A stretch of DNA of 64,000 nt, from the NCBI RefSeq assembly GCF_042434095.1, contig NZ_JBHLUE010000002.1, positions 434,001-498,000 of the forward strand, given 5' to 3'. Source of the stretch: KBS50 sp042434095 (GTDB lineage Bacteria > Actinomycetota > Actinomycetes > Mycobacteriales > Micromonosporaceae). Within the stretch, counting starts at the first letter, position 1. Every line of letters starts with the position of its first letter. The translations under genes and the position numbers were made by a program. This document shows, one piece after another, positions 8,877 through 17,740 of the stretch. The notes below the pieces were generated by a model. It had not been told where the DNA came from. It searched no databases and saw only the letters and a program-made list of their open reading frames with translations.

Positions 8877-9387
8877 CCGTCTCTCCTGTCGTGTGTGCGC
8901 CGGCACCGGGGTTGGCCCGACCGCGCAGTTCCATGCGCCGGCCCGACTGCCGTCCGGCCGGACGTGTGCACCGCGCCTAGCCCCGGTCCGGGGTTGCTGC
9001 GCGGTCTGGACGGCTTTCCTGACGCCAGATCCGGATCGCCGAACGTCGACCTCCCGTCGCCCCCCGCCGGGTACGCGGGCGGGCCGGCCGGAGTGCCGTT
9101 GGTTTCCATATTCGCAGAGGAGGTGAGCGGACCCACAGATCGGTATCCCCGAGCCGGAACCGGGGGGACGGTTGACGGCCTCGTTCGTCACAGACATCCC
9201 GGTTTGCCCCGCCCGCCGACCCGGAACGGGAAAGTCGGCACGGTGACACGCTGTACGGATCTGGAAAACCCTCGGTGATTGCGCCACGCTGTGCCGCGGT
9301 GATGCCGCCCGAGGAGTCCGGATTCCGTCACGACTTCGCACCGGAACCGGACGCGGTGCCTCATGTCGCCCGCGAGGAGTCCGACCT
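8877..9387. other. Divergent intergenic region, 511 bp
   Basis: This separates the E1alpha operon (minus) from the Pro/Thr-rich protein gene (plus) and must carry both promoters. I see no strong paired -35/-10 boxes. A direct repeat containing GAGGAGTCCG occurs at about 9311-9320 and 9371-9380, the second copy acting as the ribosome binding site of the next gene. Short open frames here lack start signals. Confidence 0.5.
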
Positions 9388-10326
9388 GTGCCCGAACCCG
9401 TCCCGTCCCGCCCGCTCGCCCGGCACCGCGGTTCCGGTGGCGCGCACGCCGACCGCCGGGTCATCGGGATTCACCGGGCCGACGGGTTGGCCGGCCCCGC
9501 CCGCCGCTATCTGCTGACCGTGGCGATGCTGGCCGGGACGGCGTCGCTGCCGATCGTCGCGGTGATCACCGCCGGTTCGGCCACCGTACGGGGGGCCGGT
9601 GAGCCCGGTTCGGACCTGCCGCCGTTCATCGCCCCGCCCTCGGAGGGGCCGGTGGTGGTCATCCCGCTGCCACCGACCACTCTGCCCGGCGGTCCGCCGT
9701 CCTGGACGGGTGACCGGGCCCGCGGCACCCCACCGGCCGGCCCCGCGGTCCATCCGGCGCGGCCTCGGCCGACGCGACGCGAACGCCCGGCGCTCCCGGC
9801 CGTACCCGCGCCGTTGCCGCCCGGGAGGCCCGCCGGCGACCCGTCGCCGACCGGATCGGCGCAGACCGACCCGTGGCCGTCGCCCACGGGTCCAAGCCCG
9901 ACACCCACCCCGAGCGGCCCGACACCGGAGCCGCCCCCGCCCCCGGTGCCGACGCCATCGCAGAGCCCGACCCCGACGCCATCGCGGAGCCCGACCCCGA
10001 CGCCGTCGCGGAGCCCGACCCCGACGCCATCGGGAAGCGCGACCCGAACGCCCACCCCGACCCCGTCAGGGAGCCGGAGGCCCAGCCCGGGCGCGCCGAC
10101 CCCAACCCCCAGCCCAGCCGGGACGCCGAGCCCCATGCCGAGCACTTCGAGCCCCATGCCGAGCACTCCGGGCGCGACGCCGAGCACTCCGGGCCCCACG
10201 CCGAGCACCCCGGGCGCGACGCCGAGCACTCCGGGCCCCACGCCTGCGCCGCCACCGCCGAGCATCCTTAACCCGTCGCCGGGCACTCCGTACCCGCCGC
10301 AGAGGGATCCCGACCGGAACCCGTGA
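9388..10326 (+). CDS. Membrane-anchored Pro/Thr/Ser-rich protein
   Basis: A protein of 312 residues. A basic N-terminus is followed by one transmembrane segment near residues 41-65 (YLLTVAMLAGTASLPIVAV). A long extracytoplasmic tail dominated by PTPTPS repeats, later (S/G)xTPSTPGP repeats, follows it. Such PT-rich tails are common in actinobacterial surface proteins and are often glycosylated (known of the class, not shown here). GTG at 9388 has GAGGAG about 11 bases upstream. No enzymatic domain is visible. The repeats are encoded by near-identical 12-18-bp DNA units between 9960 and 10260, so length variation between strains is likely. Confidence 0.7.
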   Translation: MPEPVPSRPLARHRGSGGAHADRRVIGIHRADGLAGPARRYLLTVAMLAGTASLPIVAVITAGSATVRGAGEPGSDLPPFIAPPSEGPVVVIPLPPTTLPGGPPSWTGDRARGTPPAGPAVHPARPRPTRRERPALPAVPAPLPPGRPAGDPSPTGSAQTDPWPSPTGPSPTPTPSGPTPEPPPPPVPTPSQSPTPTPSRSPTPTPSRSPTPTPSGSATRTPTPTPSGSRRPSPGAPTPTPSPAGTPSPMPSTSSPMPSTPGATPSTPGPTPSTPGATPSTPGPTPAPPPPSILNPSPGTPYPPQRDPDRNP

Positions 10327-10387
10327 TCGTTGGCGGATTCGGGCGTCGACACGCCGCACAAGCGCGCCGTTTTCAAGCAACGATCAC
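10323..10387. terminator. Convergent-gene hairpin, possible dispersed repeat
   Basis: A perfect 10-bp inverted repeat, GTGATCGTTG (10323-10332) with CAACGATCAC (10378-10387), encloses a GC-rich 45-base centre containing a small inner stem (GGCGTCGACACGCC). It starts on the stop codon of the plus-strand gene and ends 34 bases before the stop of the minus-strand gene, so it can serve both as a terminator. Confidence 0.55.
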
Positions 10388-10421
10388 CCCGAGAGCGGAC
10401 CTCGACCGGTCCGGCGCCGGG

Positions 10422-11639
10422 TCAGTCGTCGCCGAGGCGTTGGCGGTTGTCCTCGATCCAGGCGTTCAGGGCGTCCGGGTCGTTCGGGTCCACCCCGTCG
10501 GCCATCAGCTGGGCCACCGCCGCGGTCGCCGGGCTGCGGCGCTCGCCCGTGGTGTAGAGCCGGACGAACTCCGGGATCATCTCCTCGACCGCGCTGTCGG
10601 TCTGCTCCACGGCCTGCGCCGGCAGGCCCCGCCGCCGGGTGGCGTACGTGGCCCAGGCCCGCACCACCCGGGGCAGCATGGCGGCGTCGTCCATGTCCAG
10701 CACCGCCCGCCGGTGCACCCAGTCCAGCAGGAACAGCCCGGCCACCGCCGGACTCCAGCGCAGCGGATCCGGCTCCGGCAGAGTGCCGGCGTGGTCGAGG
10801 ATCAGGCTCAGGCAGAAGTGCAGCGAGGCCAGGTCGCCGCCGTCGACCTCGTCCAGGCCGTGCCGCAGAGCCTCCGGCGCGGCCAGGAACTCGCGTACCA
10901 GCCGGGCGCGCTCCTCCGGCGACATCGGCTCCGGCTCCGGCACCGCGGCGAGCGGCGGCGCCGGCAGCACCGCCAGCCGGGCGCCGACCAGCGCGCGGTC
11001 GGTCGCCAGCGAGCCCTCGTCGGGCAGCTCGGCCAGCCCGTCGGTGATGGCCAGGTGCCGGCTGACCTCGGCGCGTAGCCGCACCGGATCCTCGGTGCGG
11101 AACCAGGTGAGGTCGTCGCCGTCGCACATCCGCTTCACCTGGTCGAGGATGCCGGCGGCCGGGCCGCCCACAAAGACGTCCTTGGTGATCCCGATGTTGT
11201 GGTCCACCAGGGCCACCACGGCGTGTTCCGGCCCGCCGGCCTCGGCGTCCGAGTACGCGAACGTGGCCAGGTAGGAGGTCTGGTCGCCGTACACGTCGCC
11301 GTAGGCGTAACTGCCGGTGAGGCGTACCTGGCCCAGCTGGTCGGACCACGACGGCGCCTGGGCGCCCGGTCTGACCGCGGCCGCCCCGGTCGCCTCCGGA
11401 ACGAGCACGGCGAACACCCGGCGGATCGTGGTGGCCGCGGCGCTGCGCCGCCGGTTGGTCGCGGCCAGGAAGTCACCGACGAACCGGCGCACGGCGGCGT
11501 TGCGGTCGTCGTCGGCCAGTGCGTAAACGCTGCCCAGGAGCGCGGTGCCGAGCATCTCGGCGTCCAGCGCGGAATCCAGCCTGGTCACGTCCCGCGCGGC
11601 ATGGAGCACCGCCTCGTAGGGGGTCTGTGGCGTGGCCAT
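10422..11639 (-). CDS. Conserved actinobacterial protein of unknown function, 405 aa
   Basis: A 405-residue soluble protein, Ala/Leu/Asp-rich and globular in composition, with no signal peptide or transmembrane helix. Recognisable but unassigned segments include SYAYGDVYGDQTSYLATFAY, VVALVDHNIGITKDVFVGG and an SLHFCLSLILDHAG helix. The ATG at 11639 lies 9 bases after the stop of the frame-disrupted membrane-protein gene. It is therefore the last gene of a compact four-gene unit that begins with two dynamin-like GTPases. I do not recognise its family. Context suggests it works with the GTPase pair, which is inference only. Confidence 0.75.
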   Translation of the reverse strand: MATPQTPYEAVLHAARDVTRLDSALDAEMLGTALLGSVYALADDDRNAAVRRFVGDFLAATNRRRSAAATTIRRVFAVLVPEATGAAAVRPGAQAPSWSDQLGQVRLTGSYAYGDVYGDQTSYLATFAYSDAEAGGPEHAVVALVDHNIGITKDVFVGGPAAGILDQVKRMCDGDDLTWFRTEDPVRLRAEVSRHLAITDGLAELPDEGSLATDRALVGARLAVLPAPPLAAVPEPEPMSPEERARLVREFLAAPEALRHGLDEVDGGDLASLHFCLSLILDHAGTLPEPDPLRWSPAVAGLFLLDWVHRRAVLDMDDAAMLPRVVRAWATYATRRRGLPAQAVEQTDSAVEEMIPEFVRLYTTGERRSPATAAVAQLMADGVDPNDPDALNAWIEDNRQRLGDD

Positions 11640-11648
11640 GTCCCGACC

Positions 11649-12069
11649 CTACGCCGGGCCGCGGGTGCAGAGCACCAGCAGCACGGCCGGAATGCCCACC
11701 CCGAGCGCCAGCGCCACCAGGCTGGCCGCCAGGTCGACGCCGCCGAGGGTGCCGTGCCGGAGGAGATGAAACGCCAGGTGGACGCAGGAATAGAGCAGCA
11801 CGCCGCCCAGCACCACGAGGGTCACCCGCCGGTCGGCCAGCCAGGCCGCCGCGAGCAGCAGCGCGCCGAGGGTGAGGAACGCCGCGCCGAGGTCGGTCAC
11901 CAGATGCTCGTTGTACGGCGGATACGCGGCCGTCCAGGCGTGACCGAGGCCGGGAAAGCTGTCGAAGAACCAGCGGGGCGCCGCGGCGGCCGGCACCCCC
12001 CCAGGAGAGGTACAGCAGGCCGAGCAGGATCATCCCGCCGCGGACCAGGGCGGCGCGGCGCGGGCTCAC
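11649..12069 (-). pseudogene. Small membrane protein interrupted by a G7 frameshift
   Basis: The gene starts at GTG 12069, overlapping the upstream GTPase stop as GTGA. It reads (M)SPRRAALVRGGMILLGLLYL, then meets seven consecutive G residues on the minus strand (about 11996-12002). In the present sequence the frame then runs into Gly/Arg-rich nonsense. Removing one base restores WGVPAAAAPRWFFDSF and continues through three further membrane helices to TAG at 11649. The total of 421 bases is one base more than a multiple of three. The repaired product would be 139 residues with about four transmembrane helices. This could be a sequencing error, a recent mutation, phase variation or programmed slippage; the intact helices downstream favour the first or last. 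Confidence 0.75.
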
Positions 12070-13760
12070 CGGCCGGACCGGGCCGCCGCGAGCGCCTCGC
12101 GGGCCCGCTCGTACGCGGCCAGCACCTCCCGGACCGGCTCGATGACGTGGCCGATGGCCACGCCCGCCACCGCGGTCCGGAGCCGGCGCTCCGCCCGCCG
12201 GCGGGCGCGCCGAGCGCCGAGCGCGATGATCGGCCGGGCCAGCAGCGCGATGAGCACGCCGAGCAGCAGGCCGCCCAGCAGGAGCAGCGTGGGCAGCGGC
12301 GCCCGGCCGACCATCGGGTAGTCGAGCGGCGGCAGGCCGAGGGCGCGCAGCGCGTACCCGAACACCAGCCAGCCCAGCCCGGCCACCGCGGCCAGCGTGA
12401 CCAGCCACTGCAGCGCGCCGACCAGCCGCCACCAGATGGGCTTGCGGCGCAGCCCGAGGTCGGTGCCCGCCACCGCGCCGTCCAGCGCGTCGGGCAGGTC
12501 GGCCAGCCGGGAGCGGGCGGCCGCGGCCACCGCCTCCGGCCACGGGGTGGCCAGCCCGCGACCGGCCCGGTCGGCGACCCGCCGCACGGCCAGCCCGACG
12601 GCCGAGCGTTGCGCCGCGGTGGGATCCGGTACGGAGGTGGCCGAGGTGAGGCTCGTCGCCTCCGCCTCACCCGCGGTGTCCGGGGCGGGGCCGGGCAGGT
12701 GCAGCCGGCGCAGCGGATCGGGGCGCAGCTTGCGCCAGCCGCGCACCAGCGGCCAGCCGGTGGAGCCGGCGGCCCGGTGCCGGTACGCGCGCTCGGTGGC
12801 CTCGACGACCGCCGGCACCCCGGCCACCCCGGCCAGCGCGTCGGTGAGCCCGGGCAGGCTGGCCCGGTCGAGGTCGTCCGGCGCCGGCGCCGGTCCCATC
12901 AGCGGCGTCAGCGCGTCGACCACGGCGTCGGCGTCGCCGGAGAGCCGGCGCAGCGCGGCCTGCCGTTCGCCGACCGTGGACTGCAGGGTGCTCCGTAGGT
13001 CGGCCAGCGCCGCTGGGTCGACCGCCGAGGTGGCCAGCACGGGCACTCCGGACAACCCGTCGCGGTCCAGCAGCCGGCGCAGGTCGGCCAGCACCCGGGG
13101 CACCTCGGCGGCCGGCAGTCGGTCGGTCTGGTTGAGCACCACCACGGTGACGTCGCGGTGCCGGTGGAACTCCCGCAGGTAGCTCTCGTGCACCACCCGG
13201 TCGGCGTACTTCTGCGGATCGACCACCCAGACCACCAGGTCGACGAGGCCGAGCAGCCGGTCGACCTCGCGGCGGTGGCTCTGCTGCACCGAGTCGAAGT
13301 CCGGCAGGTCGAGCAGGACCAGGCCGCGCAGCGCCGCCTCGTCCTCGGCGTCCAGCTGGCTCTCCCGGACGAACCGGTTGCGCGGCAGCACGCCGAGCCA
13401 GTCGAGCAGCCGTACCGCGCCCTCCGGGGGGCCCCAGACACACGCGTACGTGACGCCGGTGGTGGGCCGGCGCACGCCCACGGGCGAGAGGTCGATCCGG
13501 GCCAGCGCGTTGAACAGGCTGGACTTGCCGCTGCCGGTGGCGCCGGCCAGCGCCACCACCGTGTGGTCGCGGGACAGCGCCAACCGGTCGCCGGCCCGTT
13601 CCACCAGGGTGTGCGCGGGACCGAGCCGGTCGTCCGGCAGGTGGCCCTCGACGAGGTCGATGAACCGGCGTACCGCCGCCACCCGGTCGACCAGGACGTC
13701 CGGATCGATCCGGCGGTCTCCGGTGAGCGCCTCCCGGAACCGGCCCACGATGCCGGTCAC
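12066..13760 (-). CDS. Dynamin-like GTPase, second of pair
   Basis: A 564-residue large GTPase. The P-loop GATGSGKS is at residues 73-80, the G3-like DLPDFDSV follows about 70 residues later and the G4 motif NQTD sits in VVVLNQTDRL. Near the C-terminus two hydrophobic hairpins (LVTLAAVAGLGWLVFGY and LLLLGGLLLGVLIALLA) should insert in or span the membrane, as in bacterial dynamin-like proteins such as IniA/IniC or DynA/DynB. The GTG start at 13760 overlaps the stop of the first GTPase (GTGA), and its own stop overlaps the next gene the same way. Expected role: membrane remodelling or repair as a heteromeric pair with its neighbour; the exact function is unknown. Confidence 0.85.
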   Translation of the reverse strand: MTGIVGRFREALTGDRRIDPDVLVDRVAAVRRFIDLVEGHLPDDRLGPAHTLVERAGDRLALSRDHTVVALAGATGSGKSSLFNALARIDLSPVGVRRPTTGVTYACVWGPPEGAVRLLDWLGVLPRNRFVRESQLDAEDEAALRGLVLLDLPDFDSVQQSHRREVDRLLGLVDLVVWVVDPQKYADRVVHESYLREFHRHRDVTVVVLNQTDRLPAAEVPRVLADLRRLLDRDGLSGVPVLATSAVDPAALADLRSTLQSTVGERQAALRRLSGDADAVVDALTPLMGPAPAPDDLDRASLPGLTDALAGVAGVPAVVEATERAYRHRAAGSTGWPLVRGWRKLRPDPLRRLHLPGPAPDTAGEAEATSLTSATSVPDPTAAQRSAVGLAVRRVADRAGRGLATPWPEAVAAAARSRLADLPDALDGAVAGTDLGLRRKPIWWRLVGALQWLVTLAAVAGLGWLVFGYALRALGLPPLDYPMVGRAPLPTLLLLGGLLLGVLIALLARPIIALGARRARRRAERRLRTAVAGVAIGHVIEPVREVLAAYERAREALAAARSGR

Positions 13761-15580
13761 CGCTCGTCCCCGGGCAGGGTGAGCGGGGCGCCCCGGGTCA
13801 GCCCGGCGCGCCGGCGCGCGGCCTCGACGTCGGCCGCGGCGACCCGGAGGCGCTCCGCGGCCTGGGCGTCGACGCCGGCCGCGCCGGTCCGGGCGTGGAA
13901 CCGGGCGGCCTCGGTCTCCAGCAGCTCCGACACCCGCTCCAGCAGGTCCACCCGGGCCTGCGCGGCGAGGTTGCGTACCGCCTGGTCGCCGAAGATGGCC
14001 TGCAGCACGACCTGGCCGGCCAGGGTGGTGCCGGCCCCGGTGGCCACCTCCAGGCCGGTCGGGATGAAGGCCGTGGAGGCGAAGACCGCGATGGTGACGG
14101 CCAGGCCCATGGCGTTCACCGCGTACGCCGCGGTTCGGGCGATGAACCGGCGGTCGCCGCCCTCGGCGCGGACGAGTTCCAGCACGCCCCGCTGCCACTC
14201 CCGGACCAGCCGCTCGGCGCGTTCGGCGAAGTCGTCGGCCGGCCGGGCGAGCGAGGGCTCCAGCAGCGCCGCCCCGGCCGGGTGCGCCTGCCAGCCGGTG
14301 TACGCCGCCTCGGCCGCGTCCGCGGCCACGCCGCGGAGCAGGGTCACCAGCTGGGACTCGATGGCCGTCCGCAGCTCGTGACCGGGGGCGGGTCGGCCGG
14401 TCACCGCGGCCACCACCCGGTCCCGCAGCCGGCCGATCCGGGCCTCCAGGGTGCGGAACAGCTCGCCCGTGCCGACGAACTCCTGCCACCGGGCCAGCAC
14501 CTCGCCGCGCAGCAGCCGGCCGTCGCGGACGCCCTGCTCGACGGTCCGGCGCGCGTTCCGGTATGCCCCGGTCACCCGCTCGTCGAGCGTCGCGGCGGCC
14601 CGGGTCTGCTCCTCGCCGGCCGCGGCCAGCCGGCCCACCGCCGGGCCGAGCGCGGTCAGCGCGCCGTCCAGGGTCTGCCGGACCACCGCGGCCCGGGCCT
14701 GCCCGTCCGCGGCGAGCCGGCCGAACCAGCTACGCAGGTCGCCGACCGCCCGTTCCGGCAGCAGGCCCTGACCGTCCACGGTCGTCTCCGGCAGCACGAA
14801 CAGCGGGGCGGCCGCGAGATCGTGCGCGGCCAGCATCTCGGCGAGGTGTCCGGCGATCTCGTCGGCGGCCTCGGGCGGCACCCGGTCCAGGACCAGCGCG
14901 ATGACCGTGCCGCGTTCCCGGGCGGTCTGCAGCAGCTCCCACGGCACCGCGTCGGCGTACCGGGCCGCGGTGGTGACGAACAGCCACAGGTCGGCGGCGG
15001 CCAGCAGCTGGGCCGCGAGGGCCCGGTTGGCGTCCACCACCGAGTCGATGTCCGGGGCGTCGAGGAAGGCCAGCCCGGGGGTGAGGGCCGGGGCCGCGAC
15101 CAGTTGCAGCGTGTTCGGATCGCTCCCCGGTTCGTTCGTGCGGGTGAGCCCGGGCAGCAGCTCGCCCTGCCGGAACCAGCCGGTGTCGGCGGGGCTGCAC
15201 ACCAGCACGGGGGCGCGGGTGGTCGGCCGGAGCACGCCCGAGGCGCTGACCCGCGCCCGGACGAGGCTGTTGACCAGGGTCGACTTGCCGGCGCCGGTGG
15301 AGCCGCCGACCACCACGAGCAGCGGCGCGTCCAGCCGGGCCAACCGCGGCAGGAGGTAGTCGTCGAGCTGCCCGATCACCGTGTGGGCGGTCCGGCTCGC
15401 CTCGTTGGCCGAGGGCAGCACCAGCGGGAAGCGCGCCCCGGCCACCGCCGTTCGCAGCTCCCCGAGGGCAGCGCTGAGGTCCGGCTCGGCGGAGGCCGGG
15501 GTTTCCCCGGCCGAGCGCGGGGCAGATTCGAGGGGCGGGGCTGCCGCGCCCGCTGTGGCCGGCTCGCCCTGGGTCGTCAC
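13757..15580 (-). CDS. Dynamin-like GTPase, first of pair
   Basis: A 607-residue large GTPase. After about 80 residues of Ala/Pro-rich leader, the P-loop GGSTGAGKS lies at residues 92-100 and G3-like DAPDIDSV follows. The G4 position reads LVLD in place of N/TKxD, so nucleotide specificity may be relaxed. A hydrophobic segment near residues 450-500 (AVNAMGLAVTIAVFASTAF) is a likely membrane paddle. GTG at 15580 was chosen to exclude a low-complexity leader. No Shine-Dalgarno sequence is obvious, so the start is uncertain. It heads the four-gene unit and is transcribed away from dnaK, 248 bp from dnaK's start, echoing the iniA-iniC proximity to dnaK in M. tuberculosis. Confidence 0.82.
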   Translation of the reverse strand: MTTQGEPATAGAAAPPLESAPRSAGETPASAEPDLSAALGELRTAVAGARFPLVLPSANEASRTAHTVIGQLDDYLLPRLARLDAPLLVVVGGSTGAGKSTLVNSLVRARVSASGVLRPTTRAPVLVCSPADTGWFRQGELLPGLTRTNEPGSDPNTLQLVAAPALTPGLAFLDAPDIDSVVDANRALAAQLLAAADLWLFVTTAARYADAVPWELLQTARERGTVIALVLDRVPPEAADEIAGHLAEMLAAHDLAAAPLFVLPETTVDGQGLLPERAVGDLRSWFGRLAADGQARAAVVRQTLDGALTALGPAVGRLAAAGEEQTRAAATLDERVTGAYRNARRTVEQGVRDGRLLRGEVLARWQEFVGTGELFRTLEARIGRLRDRVVAAVTGRPAPGHELRTAIESQLVTLLRGVAADAAEAAYTGWQAHPAGAALLEPSLARPADDFAERAERLVREWQRGVLELVRAEGGDRRFIARTAAYAVNAMGLAVTIAVFASTAFIPTGLEVATGAGTTLAGQVVLQAIFGDQAVRNLAAQARVDLLERVSELLETEAARFHARTGAAGVDAQAAERLRVAAADVEAARRRAGLTRGAPLTLPGDER

Positions 15581-15718
15581 GGGTAAAGGGTGCCCGATCG
15601 ATCCAACGCCGACAACCGGACACCCGGGCGAGTACCTCCGCCGGCGGTTCGGTCGGGCGTCCGAGCGGGGAATATCCGGACATTCGGCAGACTTGCGTAA
15701 GGCAGACTCAACCTCGAC

Positions 15719-15746
15719 TTGACGCCACGGGTGATCGTGGCAGTAT
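15719..15746 (+). promoter_or_regulatory. Candidate dnaK promoter
   Basis: TTGACG at 15719-15724 is a good -35 hexamer. CAGTAT (15741-15746) or AGTATT (15742-15747) lies 16-17 bases downstream as a -10. The HAIR operator begins on the last -10 bases, so HspR binding would block RNA polymerase. The leader would be about 75 nt. Confidence 0.6.
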
Positions 15747-15764
15747 TGAGTCAGAGGCACTCAA
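15746..15764. promoter_or_regulatory. HAIR operator (HspR binding site) upstream of dnaK
   Basis: TTGAGT-N7-ACTCAA (15746-15751, spacer CAGAGGC, 15759-15764) matches 6 of 7 positions in each arm of the known HspR-associated inverted repeat CTTGAGT-N7-ACTCAAG. It lies 65 bp before dnaK, and hspR is the last gene of the same operon, so autoregulation is expected. Confidence 0.88.
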
Positions 15765-15828
15765 CTTGTGTCGGGCCGGCTCGTCAGTGGCCCGCCACCT
15801 GCTCTAGTAGCGAAGCGAGGAAGCGAAC

Positions 15829-17703
15829 ATGGCACGTGCGGTCGGTATCGACCTCGGCACGACGAACTCCTGCGTCAGCGTTCTCGAGGGCGGTGAGCCC
15901 ACCGTCATCGCGAACGCCGAGGGCTCGCGGACGACTCCGTCGATCGTCGCGTTCGCCCGGAACGGTGAGGTGCTCGTCGGCGAGGTCGCCAAGCGTCAGG
16001 CGGTGACCAACCCGGACCGGACCATCCGGTCGGTCAAGCGGGAGGTCGGCACCAACTGGACCGTCGACATCGACGGCAAGAAGTACACGCCGCAGGAGAT
16101 CTCCGCGCGCACCCTCATGAAGCTCAAGCGGGACGCCGAGGCCTACCTGGGCGAGCAGATCACCGATGCGGTGATCACCGTTCCGGCCTACTTCAACGAC
16201 GCGCAGCGGCAGGCCACCAAGGAGGCCGGTGAGATCGCCGGCTTCAACGTGCTGCGGATCGTGAACGAGCCGACCGCGGCGGCGCTGGCGTACGGCCTGG
16301 ACAAGGGCTCCAAGGAGCAGACCGTCCTGGTCTTCGACCTGGGCGGTGGCACGTTCGACGTGTCGCTGCTGGAGCTCGCCGAGGGCGTCATCGAGGTCAA
16401 GTCCACCAGCGGCGACAACCACCTCGGTGGCGACGACTGGGACCAGCGGATCATCGACCACCTGGTCAAGACGTTCCGCGGCGAGCAGGGCATCGACCTG
16501 TCGCAGGACAAGATGGCCATGCAGCGGCTCCGCGAGGCGGCCGAGAAGGCCAAGATCGAGCTGTCCGCGGCCACTACCACCAACATCAACCTGCCGTACA
16601 TCACGGCGGGTCAGGCCGGCCCGCTGCACCTGGACGTGACGCTGAGCCGGGCGGAGTTCCAGCGGATGAGCCAGGACCTGCTGGACCGCTGCAAGGGCCC
16701 GTTCGAGCAGGCCATCAAGGACGCCGGGATCAAGGTCGCGGACGTCGACCACGTGATCCTGGTCGGCGGCTCGACCCGGATGCCGGCGGTCACCGACCTG
16801 GTGAAGCAGCTGACCGGCAAGGAGCCGAACAAGGGCGTCAACCCGGACGAGGTCGTGGCCGTGGGCGCCGCCCTGCAGGCCGGCGTGCTCAAGGGCGAGG
16901 TCAAGGACGTCCTGCTGCTGGACGTCACCCCGCTGAGCCTGGGCATCGAGACCAAGGGCGGCATCTTCACCAAGCTGATCGAGCGCAACACCACCATCCC
17001 GACCAAGCGGTCGGAGGTCTTCACCACGGCCGACGACAACCAGCCGTCGGTGCTCATCCAGGTGTTCCAGGGTGAGCGGGAGATCGCCGCGTACAACAAG
17101 AAGCTCGGCACCTTCGAGCTCACCGGCCTGCCGCCGGCGCCGCGCGGCGTGCCGCAGATCGAGGTGGCGTTCGACATCGACGCCAACGGCATCGTGCACG
17201 TGCACGCCAAGGACCTCGGCACCGGCAAGGAGCAGTCGATGACCATCACCGGCGGCTCGGCGCTGCCGAAGGATGACATCGAGCGGATGATGCGCGACGC
17301 CCAGGAGCACGCCGACGACGACAAGCGGCGGCGCGAGGAGGCGGAGACCCGCAACCTCGCCGAGCAGCTCCAGTGGCAGACCGAGAAGTTCCTGGCCGAG
17401 AGCGGCGAGAAGCTGCCCGCGGAGAACCGGGAGCAGATCAACGAGGCCCTCGGCGACCTGCGTGGCGCGCTCGGCGGCAGCGACCTCGAGAAGATCAAGT
17501 CGGCGCACGAGAAGCTCGCGCAGGTCTCCCAGCAGGCCGGCTCGCTGCTGTACGCGCAGCAGCAGGGCGAGGCCGGCCAGCAGGCGGGCCCCGGTGCCCC
17601 CGGCGCCGGTACGGCCGGCCCGGGTGCGGCCGGCGCAACCGGTGCGACCGGTCCGGACGACGTCGTCGACGCGGAGATCGTGGACGAGGACGACAAGAAG
17701 TGA
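15829..17703 (+). CDS. dnaK: Molecular chaperone DnaK (Hsp70)
   Basis: A 624-residue ATP-dependent chaperone. The nucleotide-binding domain starts ARAVGIDLGTTNSCVSVLEG and carries the phosphate-2 and adenosine motifs LVFDLGGGTFDVSLLELAEG and LVGGSTRMPAV. The substrate-binding domain begins around residue 365 (LLLDVTPLSLGIETKGG). The lid is followed by a Gly/Ala-rich tail ending in DAEIVDEDDKK, the conserved C-terminal cochaperone tag. ATG at 15829 gives the usual N-terminus. First gene of dnaK-grpE-dnaJ-hspR, under the HAIR operator. Full length for the family and nothing unusual in sequence. Confidence 0.99.
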   Translation: MARAVGIDLGTTNSCVSVLEGGEPTVIANAEGSRTTPSIVAFARNGEVLVGEVAKRQAVTNPDRTIRSVKREVGTNWTVDIDGKKYTPQEISARTLMKLKRDAEAYLGEQITDAVITVPAYFNDAQRQATKEAGEIAGFNVLRIVNEPTAAALAYGLDKGSKEQTVLVFDLGGGTFDVSLLELAEGVIEVKSTSGDNHLGGDDWDQRIIDHLVKTFRGEQGIDLSQDKMAMQRLREAAEKAKIELSAATTTNINLPYITAGQAGPLHLDVTLSRAEFQRMSQDLLDRCKGPFEQAIKDAGIKVADVDHVILVGGSTRMPAVTDLVKQLTGKEPNKGVNPDEVVAVGAALQAGVLKGEVKDVLLLDVTPLSLGIETKGGIFTKLIERNTTIPTKRSEVFTTADDNQPSVLIQVFQGEREIAAYNKKLGTFELTGLPPAPRGVPQIEVAFDIDANGIVHVHAKDLGTGKEQSMTITGGSALPKDDIERMMRDAQEHADDDKRRREEAETRNLAEQLQWQTEKFLAESGEKLPAENREQINEALGDLRGALGGSDLEKIKSAHEKLAQVSQQAGSLLYAQQQGEAGQQAGPGAPGAGTAGPGAAGATGATGPDDVVDAEIVDEDDKK

Positions 17704-17740
17704 CCTGCCGCTCCACCATGCACAAGATTGAGGTAGATAA

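Noticed and set aside
8977..9249. 90-codon minus-strand open frame in the E1alpha upstream region
   Set aside because: No ribosome binding site, low-complexity composition, and it overlaps the likely promoter region.
11473..12543. Minus-strand frame that continues past the G7 tract
   Set aside because: Downstream of the tract it encodes Gly/Arg/Ala-rich nonsense; the natural continuation is in the neighbouring frame.
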